Source of the DNA: Rhodococcus sp. 06-462-5
Lineage (GTDB): Bacteria > Actinomycetota > Actinomycetes > Mycobacteriales > Mycobacteriaceae
DNA: 54,977 bases
Assembly: GCF_002258315.1 (NCBI RefSeq)
Contig: NZ_NOYD01000028.1
Coordinates: 90,632 to 145,608 of the forward strand
Direction of reading: 5' to 3'
Both the position numbers and the translations under genes were made by a program. Below are positions 38,608 through 47,706 of this stretch, piece by piece. The notes beneath the pieces are model-generated. The model did not search any database. It saw only the letters and a program-made list of their open reading frames with translations, and had not been told where the DNA came from. Within the stretch, counting starts at the first letter, position 1. Each line of letters begins with the position of its first letter.

Positions 38608-39950
38608 TTCGCACGTCGTGCCGGGGTCAGTGAGGCTCCGAGCGCGAGGAGTCCACCGCACAGCACCGTTCCGGCGATCACAGCCCACGGCAGGGTGGGA
38701 GCAGTGAGCCCGCGCGAATCCAACGAGCCCAGCAGCGATTGTGCTGCGGCCCAGCCGTAGACGATGCCGAGGATCAGACCGAAGCCCATCGACGCGACCA
38801 CCATCTGACTGCTCTCCGAGACGATCATCGCCCGAATCTGCTTGCGGGTGAATCCGAGTGCCCGCAACAGACCGATCTCACGGGTGCGCTGCATAATGCT
38901 CAACAGCAGGTTGTTCACCATTCCGACCGCCGCGATCACAGCCGAGAACCCGATCAGTCCGGTCATGATTCCCACCGTCACGGTGAGTACCTGGTCGACG
39001 GAGGCTTCGTCGTATTCGTTGACGAGCATCGACCGATAGCTGTACATCGCGACGGCGAACGTGGTCACCAACGTCACCCCGATCAGCAAGCCCACCGCGG
39101 TACGGGTACTGCGGTCCGGATAGCGAATTGCGTTGGCCGCAGCCAATCTCGCCGCAGGTCCTCGGCCGAACAGTCGCCCGACCAGCCTCAGCGTCGCGGG
39201 CAGAATTCGGTAGGCACCCACCATGATGCCGGTGAACGATGCGACACCGCCGAGGAACGCCACCAGAACGCCGGTCGGGTTCACCATCCCGATCAGGATC
39301 CCGAGACCGAGCAACGCCACTCCGCCTGCGATCAGCACGATCGACAGCACCGTCCTGATGCGACGCGACCGCGGAGCCTCCACTCCCGTGTCCACTGCGC
39401 CTCCCGTCGCCTGAACGGGCGTCACGTCCAACACCTTTCGAGACCCGACGTACGACGCGAGGGTCGTCGTCAGCACCACGACGACCACCGGCAGGATCAC
39501 CAGCGGCTGAACGGACGTGTACTCCACATCCGGCAGCTGACCGGCCGAGACCGCAACCGCCCGCGCGAGATGGCTGGCACCGATTCCGAGAACCGAACCG
39601 ACTGCACCACCGAACAATCCGACGAGGAAGCCTTCCCCGGCCACCGATCGACGAAGGTCACGCGCCCGGGCACCCAGTAGTCGAAGAAGGGCAATGGTGC
39701 GGGTGCGTCCGGCGACGATCGTCGCGAACGTGTTCGAGGTGACCACCGCCGCCACATACAGTGCGAGCCCGATGAACACCAGGGCCACGCTGTAGAGCGC
39801 CGTGACGGCAGCACCTTCCATTTCCCCGAAGATGTCGACCAGGAACGCCGTCGCCTGAATCAAGACCACACCGAAGAACGACGCCAGCGACGTCACCAGC
39901 AGACTGGCACCGTGCTCCTTCGACGCATGAGCAGAAGTCAACGCTTTCAT
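38571..39950 (-). CDS. ABC transporter permease, FtsX-like
   Basis: A 459-residue permease with about ten hydrophobic segments arranged as two FtsX domains: the first about 45-170 (ALYVAAVVTSNTFATIVAGRTRTIALLRLLGA), the second about 320-455 (AAVGMVNNLLLSIMQRTREIGLLRALGFTRKQI). It lacks the large periplasmic domain of MacB. The layout resembles antibiotic-peptide exporters/sensors. ATG 39950 overlaps the ATPase stop by 4 bp, so the pair is translationally coupled. Confidence 0.88.
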   Translation of the reverse strand: MKALTSAHASKEHGASLLVTSLASFFGVVLIQATAFLVDIFGEMEGAAVTALYSVALVFIGLALYVAAVVTSNTFATIVAGRTRTIALLRLLGARARDLRRSVAGEGFLVGLFGGAVGSVLGIGASHLARAVAVSAGQLPDVEYTSVQPLVILPVVVVVLTTTLASYVGSRKVLDVTPVQATGGAVDTGVEAPRSRRIRTVLSIVLIAGGVALLGLGILIGMVNPTGVLVAFLGGVASFTGIMVGAYRILPATLRLVGRLFGRGPAARLAAANAIRYPDRSTRTAVGLLIGVTLVTTFAVAMYSYRSMLVNEYDEASVDQVLTVTVGIMTGLIGFSAVIAAVGMVNNLLLSIMQRTREIGLLRALGFTRKQIRAMIVSESSQMVVASMGFGLILGIVYGWAAAQSLLGSLDSRGLTAPTLPWAVIAGTVLCGGLLALGASLTPARRANQISPVVALADA

Positions 39951-40699
39951 GATGCGTGCTCCATTCCCAGCATGTAGCTCGAAATCTGTTCCGGCGTCGA
40001 ACGTCCCAGTTCGTTGGCGACGCGCCCGTCGGCGAGGAAGACGATGCGATCGGCGTAACTGGCCGCGATGGGGTCGTGCGTGACCATCACGATCGACTGG
40101 CCGTACTCGCGCACCGCTGCGGCGAGTAGGCCGAGAACCTCACGCCCGGTGCGAGAATCGAGGTTGCCGGTGGGTTCGTCGGCAAAGATGAGGTGCGGCC
40201 GCGTACCCAGTGCGCGGGCGATCGCGACGCGCTGCTGCTGCCCACCCGAGAGCTGATGCGGGCGGTGGTTCACCCGCCCCTGCAATCCCAGAGTGTCTAT
40301 GAGTTGCTCTATCCAGGCTGCCTCCTCGGCGGTGGGTGCGCGGCCGTCGAGCTCGAACGGCAGCAGTATGTTGCCCCGAACATCGAGGGTGGGAACGAGA
40401 TTGAACGACTGGAAGATGAAGCCGACCTGTGTGCGGCGCAGCGTCGTCAGTGCGTCGTCGTCGGCCGCTGTGATGTCGGCACCGGCCAGCATCAGATGTC
40501 CGGAGCTGGCGTTGTCCAGTCCGGCCATCACATGCATCAAGGTCGATTTGCCGGAGCCGGACGGTCCCATGATGGCGGTGAACTGGCCGCCGTGAATGTC
40601 GAGAGAGACGTTGTCGAGGGCGCTCACCGGATTGGACGAGTCGCCGAAATGTTTGCTGACCTGAAATGCCCGTGCAACGGGGCCTGCTGTGATCGTCAT
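39947..40699 (-). CDS. ABC transporter ATP-binding protein (MacB/LolD-like)
   Basis: A 250-residue ATPase with Walker [11 protein letters not shown]-loop FQSFNLVP, signature LSGGQQQR, Walker [13 protein letters not shown] and H-loop THD. It partners with the FtsX-type permease downstream. TAGCGT on the minus strand (40712-40707) is 7 nt before ATG 40699, preferred over GTG 40705. A NarL-type two-component system lies upstream on the same strand (96 bp from its stop codon to this ATG) and probably controls the pair. Confidence 0.93.
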   Translation of the reverse strand: MTITAGPVARAFQVSKHFGDSSNPVSALDNVSLDIHGGQFTAIMGPSGSGKSTLMHVMAGLDNASSGHLMLAGADITAADDDALTTLRRTQVGFIFQSFNLVPTLDVRGNILLPFELDGRAPTAEEAAWIEQLIDTLGLQGRVNHRPHQLSGGQQQRVAIARALGTRPHLIFADEPTGNLDSRTGREVLGLLAAAVREYGQSIVMVTHDPIAASYADRIVFLADGRVANELGRSTPEQISSYMLGMEHAS

Positions 40700-40795
40700 G
40701 CCCACAACGCTATGAATTCGGCGGCCCCGAGTAATCAGGCGCGAGTCTTCGCCTCGTACATCTACAGGATGACTTAGGTGTCAGTCCCCGTACGG

Positions 40796-41455
40796 TCAAG
40801 GTGAGTTGAGGCCGTGCTCGAATGCGTAGACCACCAACTGCACCCGATCTCGCAGCGCGAGTTTGGCGAAGATGCGGCTGATGTGTGTCTTCACCGTCGC
40901 CTCGCTCAAGAACTCCATCGCGGCGATCTCGGAGTTGCTCAGCCCACGGGCGGTGAGTCGGAAGAGCTCCTTCTCTCGTGCGGTGAGGGTGGCGAACTCG
41001 GCAGGGACCTTCGGCACCACCGGCGTGGGTGTGAAGTGCGCCAGCAGCCCCGTCGTCGCCGACGCGGCGATCACCGAATTACCTGCATGGACCGTCCGGA
41101 TCGCGGCGAGCAGAAATTCCGGGTCCGCGTCCTTGAGCACGAAACCGCTTGCCCCCGAACGGATGGCTCGTGCCGCACTCTCGTCGAGATCGAACGTCGT
41201 GAGCACCAGAATCCGCGGTGGAGTATCGGACGCGGCCACGATCCGCTCGGTAGCGGCGATACCGTCGAGCACCGGCATCCGGACGTCCATGAGCATCACG
41301 TCGGGCACTGCCGACGCGGCGAGCTCCACGGCTTCCTTCCCGTTGCCCGCCTCACCGACGAACTCCAGATCGGGCTGCGAGGAAATGAGCATGCGAATAC
41401 CCGCTCGGAACAGCTGCTGATCGTCGACCAGAGCCACCTTGATTCGATCGGCCAT
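40796..41455 (-). CDS. LuxR/NarL-family response regulator
   Basis: A 219-residue response regulator. The receiver domain has acidic Asp11 and Asp12 and the phosphoacceptor Asp57 (MLMDVRMPVLDG), and LKDAD carries the conserved Lys. The C-terminal LuxR HTH (LTAREKELFRLTARGLSNSEIAA) follows. Its start overlaps the kinase stop (TGATG), so it is made with the kinase. Likely target: the adjacent ABC genes. Confidence 0.94.
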   Translation of the reverse strand: MADRIKVALVDDQQLFRAGIRMLISSQPDLEFVGEAGNGKEAVELAASAVPDVMLMDVRMPVLDGIAATERIVAASDTPPRILVLTTFDLDESAARAIRSGASGFVLKDADPEFLLAAIRTVHAGNSVIAASATTGLLAHFTPTPVVPKVPAEFATLTAREKELFRLTARGLSNSEIAAMEFLSEATVKTHISRIFAKLALRDRVQLVVYAFEHGLNSP

Positions 41456-42651
41456 CAGTTGATTCCCTTCGTGGACGAGCCGGCAGCAGGAAGCCAGGCA
41501 GTCACGGTCCACGACGAGCCGTCGCCGGACGCGGTGCACATGCCACCGGCGAGGCTGGCGCGTTCCTTCATGCCGGCGATTCCGTGCCCGCCCGATTCCG
41601 ATGCCGAACGGACCGAGCGCACAGTGTTGCGCACCGTCAATTCGATGCCGGCCGGGTCGGATTCGATGGTGACGGTGACGGGCTTGTCGGGATCGCCGTG
41701 ACGAAGGGCATTGGTCAACGATTCCTGCGCGATCCGGTAGAGAGCCAGGTGCGCACCGGCACCCAACGATACGGACGTGGTGTCGATCGAGGAGTCGATG
41801 GTGAGTCCGGTCGCGCGTACTTGGTCGAAGAGACGCTCGAGATCGTCGGGTGTCGGGTTCGGTAGATCGCCCTGACTGTGACGAAGCTGTCCGAGCAACA
41901 CCCGAACATCGGAGAGTGCCTCGCGCGCGGTGTCGGAGATTGTCGTCAGAGCAGTGTCGACGGCAGCGGGATCGACGGCGCGCACGTAGCGTGCACCGTC
42001 GGCCTGCGCGATCACCACGGCCAACGAATGCGCCACGATGTCGTGCATGTCGCGAGCAATTCTGTTGCGCTCCTGCTCGATTGCCACTTCGTGTTCGGCG
42101 CGGGCCTGATGTACCTCGGCGAGCTCGCGCGCGTGTGCGGATTCGATGGCGGTGCGCCGGGCGTAGGCGAGGCGGCCCAGGGCCCAGGACAACCCGAGCA
42201 TGGCCCAGAGGCCGGCGAGCAGCAGGGCGAACTGTGCTATTCGGGGTTCCTGGTAGCCCTCCTCCGTGGGCGGGCCGAAAGGATTGCCGTCCACGTACGC
42301 CAGGTAAAGAGCGGCAGTCACTCCGCCGCCGACGGCCGACGCGAGCCCCAAGCGCCGAACGACGCTGTCGCCGTACGCGGCCGAGCAGTACAGGATCGCG
42401 AAGATTGCGGTGTCTGCGGAGAGGGGGAGCACCCCGCTGACCATCTGCACGACGGCCAGCACCCAGGCGAGCGCCAACGACAGTCGCGGTGATCGGCGCC
42501 TGATGGCCAGCGCTACGCCGAAACCGACCAGCACACCCGCGCCGGAAGAACCGTACGGTCCGCTCAGCGTCGACGGCAGCAGGAGCAGAACGAAGACGAC
42601 GGCGTAGGTGGCATCGAGCACCTGCCGTGAGATCGGACGCTTGCGCAGCAC
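41455..42651 (-). CDS. sensor histidine kinase, HisKA_3 family
   Basis: A 398-residue membrane kinase. About five to six transmembrane segments occupy residues 10-160, then a coiled coil rich in Glu, Gln and Arg, the HisKA_3 box ARDMHDIVAHSLAVVIAQADGA with the phosphoacceptor His, and a C-terminal HATPase_c domain (SGGHGIAGMKERASLAGG). It has no large extracellular domain, so it may sense through the membrane or its transporter. TAGTCT on the minus strand (42663-42658) is 6 nt before GTG 42651. Confidence 0.92.
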   Translation of the reverse strand: MLRKRPISRQVLDATYAVVFVLLLLPSTLSGPYGSSGAGVLVGFGVALAIRRRSPRLSLALAWVLAVVQMVSGVLPLSADTAIFAILYCSAAYGDSVVRRLGLASAVGGGVTAALYLAYVDGNPFGPPTEEGYQEPRIAQFALLLAGLWAMLGLSWALGRLAYARRTAIESAHARELAEVHQARAEHEVAIEQERNRIARDMHDIVAHSLAVVIAQADGARYVRAVDPAAVDTALTTISDTAREALSDVRVLLGQLRHSQGDLPNPTPDDLERLFDQVRATGLTIDSSIDTTSVSLGAGAHLALYRIAQESLTNALRHGDPDKPVTVTIESDPAGIELTVRNTVRSVRSASESGGHGIAGMKERASLAGGMCTASGDGSSWTVTAWLPAAGSSTKGIN

Positions 42652-42669
42652 TCGATCAGACTACGTGGA

Positions 42670-43299
42670 TCAGTTGGTGCGGCGACGAGCCTTCTCGAGC
42701 GCGGCCAGGGTCGACAGGACGGTGGTGCGTTGCCGCTCGAGATCCTTCATGCGTGCACGTGCCGGCAGGCCCTGCACGCCGTCGAGCGCGCTGATCTGCT
42801 CGTCGACGGAGGTCAGCTGGCCGAGCAACTTCTGCACCCGGGACTGCAGTTCGATCGCATCGATCCCGGTGACCCCGGCCTGCGACTTCTTCGTCGGTGC
42901 CTTCGCAGGCGCTCCGGACGTCGTCGGGGCCGGTGTGTTTCCCGCAGCAGCGGCCCTGGGACGCAACGCCTTGCGGACGGCGGCCGGATCGGGCAGCTTC
43001 TCGAGCCGAATGCGGTTGAGCACCTCACGCGCATCCCGAGCGGTGACGCGGTACTCGCGCTCCTCCTCGTCCTCGGACGCCAGCGTGCCGCCCAGGGGCC
43101 GCAGACCGTACATCCCGATGAAGTGCTTGGCCTCGTCGATGACCGCTTCCTTCTCGCGGCACAGACCGCAGCGCGGCTCGTTTCGGAAGTCCTCGACGCT
43201 GTCGGTGCTACCGCACCAGACGCACCCGCCCGGCGTCCATCGGGCAATTCTGACCGTAGTAGTTCCAGCCGGGCCGTGGGGAGAGTCTGCGTCGATCAC
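42670..43299 (-). CDS. hypothetical zinc-ribbon protein with coiled-coil tail
   Basis: A 209-residue protein of unknown function. Two CxxC knuckles at Cys26/Cys29 (CVWC) and Cys44/Cys47 (CGLC) suggest a zinc ribbon. A charged middle, an Ala/Pro/Thr/Lys linker (about 115-145) and a C-terminal coiled coil (about 150-205) follow. TAAGAT 8 nt upstream of GTG 43299 fits leaderless transcription. Its upstream region has several palindromes. It might bind nucleic acid or act as a regulator partner, but no family is recognised. Confidence 0.7.
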   Translation of the reverse strand: MIDADSPHGPAGTTTVRIARWTPGGCVWCGSTDSVEDFRNEPRCGLCREKEAVIDEAKHFIGMYGLRPLGGTLASEDEEEREYRVTARDAREVLNRIRLEKLPDPAAVRKALRPRAAAAGNTPAPTTSGAPAKAPTKKSQAGVTGIDAIELQSRVQKLLGQLTSVDEQISALDGVQGLPARARMKDLERQRTTVLSTLAALEKARRRTN

Positions 43300-43326
43300 G
43301 ACGAGTCATCTTAGGTGACAACGAAA

Positions 43327-43419
43327 CCCGCCCCGCACACCCCCGTCTCGCGAGCTGCATGTTCCGGTCACGGACGTGACGTAGTTCATGCGGCGCGGAC
43401 GGAGAGTGGGCGGGGCGGG
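43327..43419. promoter_or_regulatory. nested palindromes between prs and the zinc-ribbon gene
   Basis: Three nested elements: outer arms CCCGCCCCG (43327-43335) and CGGGGCGGG (43411-43419), inner CTCGCGAG (43347-43354), and a perfect GTCACG-GA-CGTGAC palindrome (43367-43380). The outer pair followed by TTTCGTTGT on the minus strand could end prs transcription; the 14-bp palindrome could be an operator for the downstream zinc-ribbon gene. Confidence 0.5.
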
Positions 43420-43436
43420 GTGAAACAGACTGACTG

Positions 43437-44420
43437 TTATGCGCTGCCGTTGAAAAGGCTGGTGACGGAACCGTTTTCGAAGACCTCGCGAATGGTGCGA
43501 GCCAGCAGCGGCGCGATCGAGAGCTCGGTCAGCGTTGCGAAGCGCTTCTCGTCGCTGATCGGCAGGGTGTTGGTGACGACGACTTCCTTGGCACCGCAGT
43601 TCGCGAGACGCTCGGCGGCCGGATTGGACAGAACGCCGTGGGTGGCGGCGATGACGACGTCACCGGCTCCGGCTTCCTTGAGCACCTTCACGGCACCGGC
43701 GATGGTGCCGCCGGTGTCGATCATGTCGTCGATGAGGATGCAGGTGCGGCCTTCGACGTCACCGACGACGCGGTTGGACTTGACCTGGTTGGGCACCAAC
43801 GGGTCACGCGTCTTGTGGATGAACGCCAGCGGCGCGCCGTCGAACGAGTCGGCCCATTTCTCGGCGACGCGCACGCGGCCGGAGTCGGGGGAGACCACGG
43901 TGATGTGCTCGAGGCTGTAGGTCGCCCGGATGTGATCGGCGAGCTGGCTGTGTGCGTGCATGTGATCGACGGGGCCGTCGAAGAAGCCCTGGATCTGATC
44001 GGTGTGCAGGTCGACGGTGATGATGCGGTCGGCACCGGCGGTCTTGAGCAGATCCGCGACCAGACGAGCGGAGATGGGCTCGCGTCCCCGGTGCTTCTTG
44101 TCCTGGCGCGCGTACGGGTAGAACGGCAGGATCGCGGTGATGCGCTTGGCCGATCCGCGCTTGAGCGCGTCGATCATGATGAGCTGTTCCATCAGCCACG
44201 TGTTGAGCGGGAACGGATGCGACTGCAGCACGAAGGCGTCCGATCCGCGGACCGACTCCTCGAAGCGAACGAAGATCTCGCCGTTGGCGAAGTCACGCGC
44301 GGTCTGCGGGGTGACGTCGATTCCGAGTTCCTTGGCGACCTGCTCGGCCAACTCCGGATGTGCTCGACCAGAAAACAGCATCAGGTTCTTCTGGTTGTCG
44401 ATCCAATTAGGGGTGGTCAC
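43437..44420 (-). CDS. prs: ribose-phosphate pyrophosphokinase
   Basis: Makes phosphoribosyl pyrophosphate from ribose-5-phosphate and ATP, for nucleotide, His, Trp and arabinogalactan precursor synthesis. The 327-residue protein has the [18 protein letters not shown] start, the flexible-loop [33 protein letters not shown], and the PRPP-binding [12 protein letters not shown]. It overlaps glmU by ATGA; the glmU-prs pair is conserved in mycobacteria (Rv1018c-Rv1017c, prsA). Confidence 0.96.
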   Translation of the reverse strand: MTTPNWIDNQKNLMLFSGRAHPELAEQVAKELGIDVTPQTARDFANGEIFVRFEESVRGSDAFVLQSHPFPLNTWLMEQLIMIDALKRGSAKRITAILPFYPYARQDKKHRGREPISARLVADLLKTAGADRIITVDLHTDQIQGFFDGPVDHMHAHSQLADHIRATYSLEHITVVSPDSGRVRVAEKWADSFDGAPLAFIHKTRDPLVPNQVKSNRVVGDVEGRTCILIDDMIDTGGTIAGAVKVLKEAGAGDVVIAATHGVLSNPAAERLANCGAKEVVVTNTLPISDEKRFATLTELSIAPLLARTIREVFENGSVTSLFNGSA

Positions 44421-45889
44421 TGCTCTTCGCCGTCCTTTTGTTCTTGCCGATCACGATCTGCGAGCGCCGCTGCTTTCGCAGCTTCGGTTCCGGGCCTGTT
44501 GTCCATGACCCAGCCTTCGATATTGCGTTGCTTGCCACCGGAGACGGCCAGCGCGCCGGGAGGAACATCGTCCCGAACCACTGTTCCTGCACCGGTGTAA
44601 GCGCCGTCGCCCACATGCACGGGGGCGACGAACGTCGAGTCGGAACCGGTCCGTACGTGGGATCCGATTTCCGTGCGGCTCTTGTTGACGCCGTCGTAGT
44701 TGGCGAAGACATTGGAGCAACCGATGTTGCTGTGGTCGCCGATCGTGGCATCGCCGACGTAGGTGAGGTGCGGGACCTTGGTGTGGCGGCCGATCGTCGC
44801 GTTCTTGGTCTCGACGTAGGCACCGAGTTTGCCGCCCTCGCCCAACACCGTGCCGGGACGCAGGTAGGTGAACGGTCCGACGGTGGCATCGGGTCCGATC
44901 ACGGCCTGCTCGGCGTGGGTGCGCACGACCGACGCGCGCTCGCCGATCTCGACGTCACGCAGCGTCGAGTCGGGCCCGACGACCGCGTCGTCGGCGATGT
45001 GGGTCTTACCGTGAAGTTGGACGCCGGGTTCGATGCGGACGTCCGCGCCGAGGGTGACGTCGATGTCGATCCAGGTGGTCGACGGATCCACGACGGTGAC
45101 GCCGGCCCGCATGTGTCGTTCGACGATATGACGGTTCAACACGGAGGTGACGTGCGCCAGCTGGACGCGGTCGTTGACGCCCACCACCAGATCGGGATCG
45201 GCGAGCTGGGTGCCGTAGACGGCCTTGCCGTCGGCCTTGCTGATCTTGACGACGTCGGTCAGATACAGCTCGTGCTGGGCATTGGCGGTGCTGAGCTTGC
45301 CCAGCGCGGTACGCAGCGCGACGGCGTCGAACGCGTAGACGCCGGAGTTGACCTCACCGATCAGAACCTGAGCGGGGGTGGCGTCGGCGTGCTCGACGAT
45401 CTCGGCCACCTCGCCGTCGTCGGTGCGGACGATACGGCCGTAGCCGTTGGCATCGTCGGGGAGAAAGGTCAGCACCGTGGCGGCTGCGGGCCGGGGGGCG
45501 CTCAGATGCTCGTCGAGCAGAGCTTTGAGAGTGTGGCCGTCGAGCAGGGGAACGTCGGCCGCGGTGACGAGGATCGTGCCCTCGAAATCGTCGGGCAGGG
45601 CAGCCAGGCCGCACTGGACGGCGTGCCCGGTGCCGAGCTGCCGATCCTGCACGGCGGTGTGAATCGTGCGACCGAAGGTGGCCGCGAGGTCCTGGACGGC
45701 CTCGGTCACTCGTTCACGATCGTGTCCGACGACGGTCACCAGGTGGTCGGGACCCAGGTCAGCGGCTGCGTGAAGGGCGTGCGCGAGCATCGTGCGTCCG
45801 GCCAGGGGATGCAGAACTTTCGGAGTCTTCGACCGCATTCGGGTACCTGCACCCGCAGCGAGAACGACCACGGCGGTCTGCACAGGCAT
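44417..45889 (-). CDS. glmU: bifunctional UDP-N-acetylglucosamine pyrophosphorylase/glucosamine-1-phosphate N-acetyltransferase GlmU
   Basis: Makes UDP-GlcNAc, the entry point to peptidoglycan. The 490-residue protein has an N-terminal uridyltransferase domain ([24 protein letters not shown], about 8-31) and a C-terminal left-handed beta-helix acetyltransferase domain of hexapeptide repeats (from about 260; [18 protein letters not shown]-like region VETKNATIG). The C-terminal tail is Lys/Glu-rich, as in mycobacteria. The frame runs to 46267 over the tRNA; ATG 45889 is the true start. tRNA-Gln lies 53 nt upstream on the same strand. Confidence 0.97.
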   Translation of the reverse strand: MPVQTAVVVLAAGAGTRMRSKTPKVLHPLAGRTMLAHALHAAADLGPDHLVTVVGHDRERVTEAVQDLAATFGRTIHTAVQDRQLGTGHAVQCGLAALPDDFEGTILVTAADVPLLDGHTLKALLDEHLSAPRPAAATVLTFLPDDANGYGRIVRTDDGEVAEIVEHADATPAQVLIGEVNSGVYAFDAVALRTALGKLSTANAQHELYLTDVVKISKADGKAVYGTQLADPDLVVGVNDRVQLAHVTSVLNRHIVERHMRAGVTVVDPSTTWIDIDVTLGADVRIEPGVQLHGKTHIADDAVVGPDSTLRDVEIGERASVVRTHAEQAVIGPDATVGPFTYLRPGTVLGEGGKLGAYVETKNATIGRHTKVPHLTYVGDATIGDHSNIGCSNVFANYDGVNKSRTEIGSHVRTGSDSTFVAPVHVGDGAYTGAGTVVRDDVPPGALAVSGGKQRNIEGWVMDNRPGTEAAKAAALADRDRQEQKDGEEQ

Positions 45890-45942
45890 TGAGCTCCTCA
45901 GGCGGTAACGCGAATGACGGCATGCGTGAATGATGTTGCTCG

Positions 45943-46013
45943 CTCCGCCGCCAGGACTCGAACCTGAACTATCTGAACCAAAATCAGAGGTGCTGCCATT
46001 ACACCACGGCGGA
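45943..46013 (-). tRNA. tRNA-Gln (anticodon TTG)
   Basis: Acceptor stem TCCGCCG (5' end at 46013) pairs with CGGCGGA (45950-45944), followed by the discriminator G at 45943. The anticodon arm TCTGA/TCAGA holds the loop TTTTGGT with anticodon TTG, and the T-arm contains GGTTCGAGTCC. CCA is not encoded. It lies upstream of glmU on the same strand, as I recall for a glutamine tRNA in M. tuberculosis. Confidence 0.93.
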
Positions 46014-46233
46014 TAAACGGCCAGCGGTTTCACCAGTGGCCGACGAATCGAACGACTCATTCGTTTGCCGCTGCGCTCCCACTGAGCGCAACGATCCTCG
46101 CACGCGAGGTGGTGGTGAGTCGAACCGCGATGAAGATTGGTGGGCCAAACGGATGCATCGGACATCGCTAGTGTGGAGAAGGCGTCGATTCCGGCGTCGG
46201 GAAATGCAGGGTCGGTAACGGGAGCGGTTTTCC

Positions 46234-46872
46234 ATGACAGGCGCAGCCTCCGAGCAGGAACGCTCACCTCGGGTCCGAATGACCGGGACGCAACGGCGTG
46301 AGCAGTTGATCGAGGTGGGCCGCACGCTGTTCGCCGAACGCGGGTACGAGGCCGCGTCGGTCGAGGAGATCGCCGGACGCGCGAACGTGTCCAAGCCGGT
46401 GGTCTACGAGCACTTCGGCGGCAAGGAAGGTCTCTACGCCGTCATCGTCGACCGGGAGATGTCGACGCTTCTCGGCATGATCACGAAATCACTCGATCTC
46501 AATCGCTCGCGGATTCGCGTCGAACGTGTCGCACTGGCACTGCTGACCTACATCGAAGATCGGACCGACGGCTTCCGGATTCTCGTTCGCGATTCCCCTG
46601 CGGCTGCCGAGGACGGGAAGTACTCGTCGTTGCTCAACGAGGCCATCGGTCGCGTCGGGCACATGCTGGCCGGGGACTTCTCGCGTCGCGGCCTCGATCC
46701 CGAGTTCGCGCCGATGTATGCCCAGGCACTCGTCGGAATGGTGTCCATGACCGCGCAGTGGTGGCTCGACGTGCGCACCCCGTCGAAAGAAGTGGTTGCG
46801 GCGCATGTGGTCAACCTGTGCTGGAACGGGCTGACGAATCTGGAGGCGGACCCTCGATTGACCGAGGAATGA
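46234..46872 (+). CDS. TetR-family regulator (Rv1019-type)
   Basis: A 212-residue regulator with an N-terminal HTH (about 18-65, [48 protein letters not shown]) and an all-alpha C-terminal domain with a [25 protein letters not shown] end. It holds the same place between glmU and mfd as Rv1019 in M. tuberculosis, a TetR protein reported to autorepress and affect downstream mfd and mazG. The 220 bp between the tRNA and this gene hold nothing else I can name. Confidence 0.88.
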   Translation: MTGAASEQERSPRVRMTGTQRREQLIEVGRTLFAERGYEAASVEEIAGRANVSKPVVYEHFGGKEGLYAVIVDREMSTLLGMITKSLDLNRSRIRVERVALALLTYIEDRTDGFRILVRDSPAAAEDGKYSSLLNEAIGRVGHMLAGDFSRRGLDPEFAPMYAQALVGMVSMTAQWWLDVRTPSKEVVAAHVVNLCWNGLTNLEADPRLTEE

Positions 46873-46899
46873 GTACACGGTTCGGTCTCTTCGCGGCGT

Positions 46900-46922
46900 A
46901 AGAGGGGGTATCGTCCCCTTTG
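46900..46922 (+). terminator. possible terminator after the Rv1019-type TetR gene
   Basis: GGGG and CCCC arms around GTATCGT, followed by TTTG, about 28 nt past the stop codon. The stem is short (4-5 bp plus A:T pairs), so this is weak. The rest of the gap up to 47061 has only the palindrome CCACTCAGTGG (46996-47006). Confidence 0.3.
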
Positions 46923-46995
46923 TCGGCCATGAGAGCTGTGTCACCTACGGCGCAGTGCTCAATCGGACCGATGCATGTTGGCATGAGACGTAAAG

Positions 46996-47006
46996 CCACT
47001 CAGTGG
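46996..47006. promoter_or_regulatory. palindrome upstream of the ScbR-like regulator
   Basis: CCACT-C-AGTGG is a perfect 11-bp palindrome 56 bp before ATG 47062, and CAGTGG recurs at 47029-47034. It may be the operator of the downstream autoregulated TetR-type gene. It does not closely match the consensus of known gamma-butyrolactone receptor sites. Confidence 0.35.
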
Positions 47007-47061
47007 TACCGTTCGGGCGTAATTTGCGCAGTGGCAGTACAGAATTGCGAAGGCGGATCCC

Positions 47062-47706
47062 ATGGTCAGGCAGGCCCGCGCTGAAATAACTCGCGACACC
47101 GTGCTCGCGGGCGCAGCGAATGTATTCCTGCGCCTGGGGTACGCGAACGCGAGTCTCAGCGAGATCATCTCTCAGTCCCAGGTCACCAAAGGCGCTCTGT
47201 ACTTCCATTTCGGTTCCAAGGAAGAACTCGCACGTGCGGTCATCGACGAGGGCAACACTCGGTTGACCACTGCATGCATGCAGTTCAACGACGGCCGAAT
47301 CCCGGCGCTCGAAGCGGCCATCGGTATCTCCTACATCGTCGTCGACCTCTCGGTCAGCGACCCCATGGTCTCGGCCATGCTTCGACTGAGCCATCAGATC
47401 GGCGATTACCGCGGCACCGAGGGCAACGTCATGGCCGGGTGGAGCGAGTCGTTCGACAAGCTCGCCGCCAAAGCCATCGCGCAGGGCGACATCGACCCCA
47501 ACTCCGATTCGCGCACCATCGGTTCGCTCGTCCTGGAAATTCTCACCGGCGTGCACATGGTGGCTGTTGCCACCTCCACCACCGAGGAACTGCCGTCGCG
47601 CATGGAGCGTCTCTGGTACTACCTTCTCCCGGCCCTCGTCCCGGCCAACAAGCTCGACTACTTCCGCGAGTTCGCTGCGCGTCGAGTCATCCGCTTCGGC
47701 CCGTAA
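47062..47706 (+). CDS. ScbR/ArpA-like TetR-family regulator (gamma-butyrolactone receptor type)
   Basis: A 214-residue regulator. The N-terminal HTH (MVRQARAEITRDTVLAGAANVFLRLGYANASLSEIISQSQVTKGALYFHFGSKEELARAVIDEG) is close to Streptomyces ScbR, ArpA and BarA receptors, as is the YYLLPALVP end. Known members bind gamma-butyrolactone autoinducers and control secondary metabolism. AAGG precedes ATG 47062. No AfsA/ScbA synthase is in the window. A membrane-anchored alpha/beta hydrolase converges immediately downstream (stop codons adjacent). Confidence 0.83.
   Translation: MVRQARAEITRDTVLAGAANVFLRLGYANASLSEIISQSQVTKGALYFHFGSKEELARAVIDEGNTRLTTACMQFNDGRIPALEAAIGISYIVVDLSVSDPMVSAMLRLSHQIGDYRGTEGNVMAGWSESFDKLAAKAIAQGDIDPNSDSRTIGSLVLEILTGVHMVAVATSTTEELPSRMERLWYYLLPALVPANKLDYFREFAARRVIRFGP

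Noticed and set aside
46036..46218. 60-residue ORF upstream of the TetR gene
   Set aside because: Arg/Trp-rich with no family resemblance or ribosome-binding site, and it lies in the likely promoter region of tRNA-Gln and TetR.
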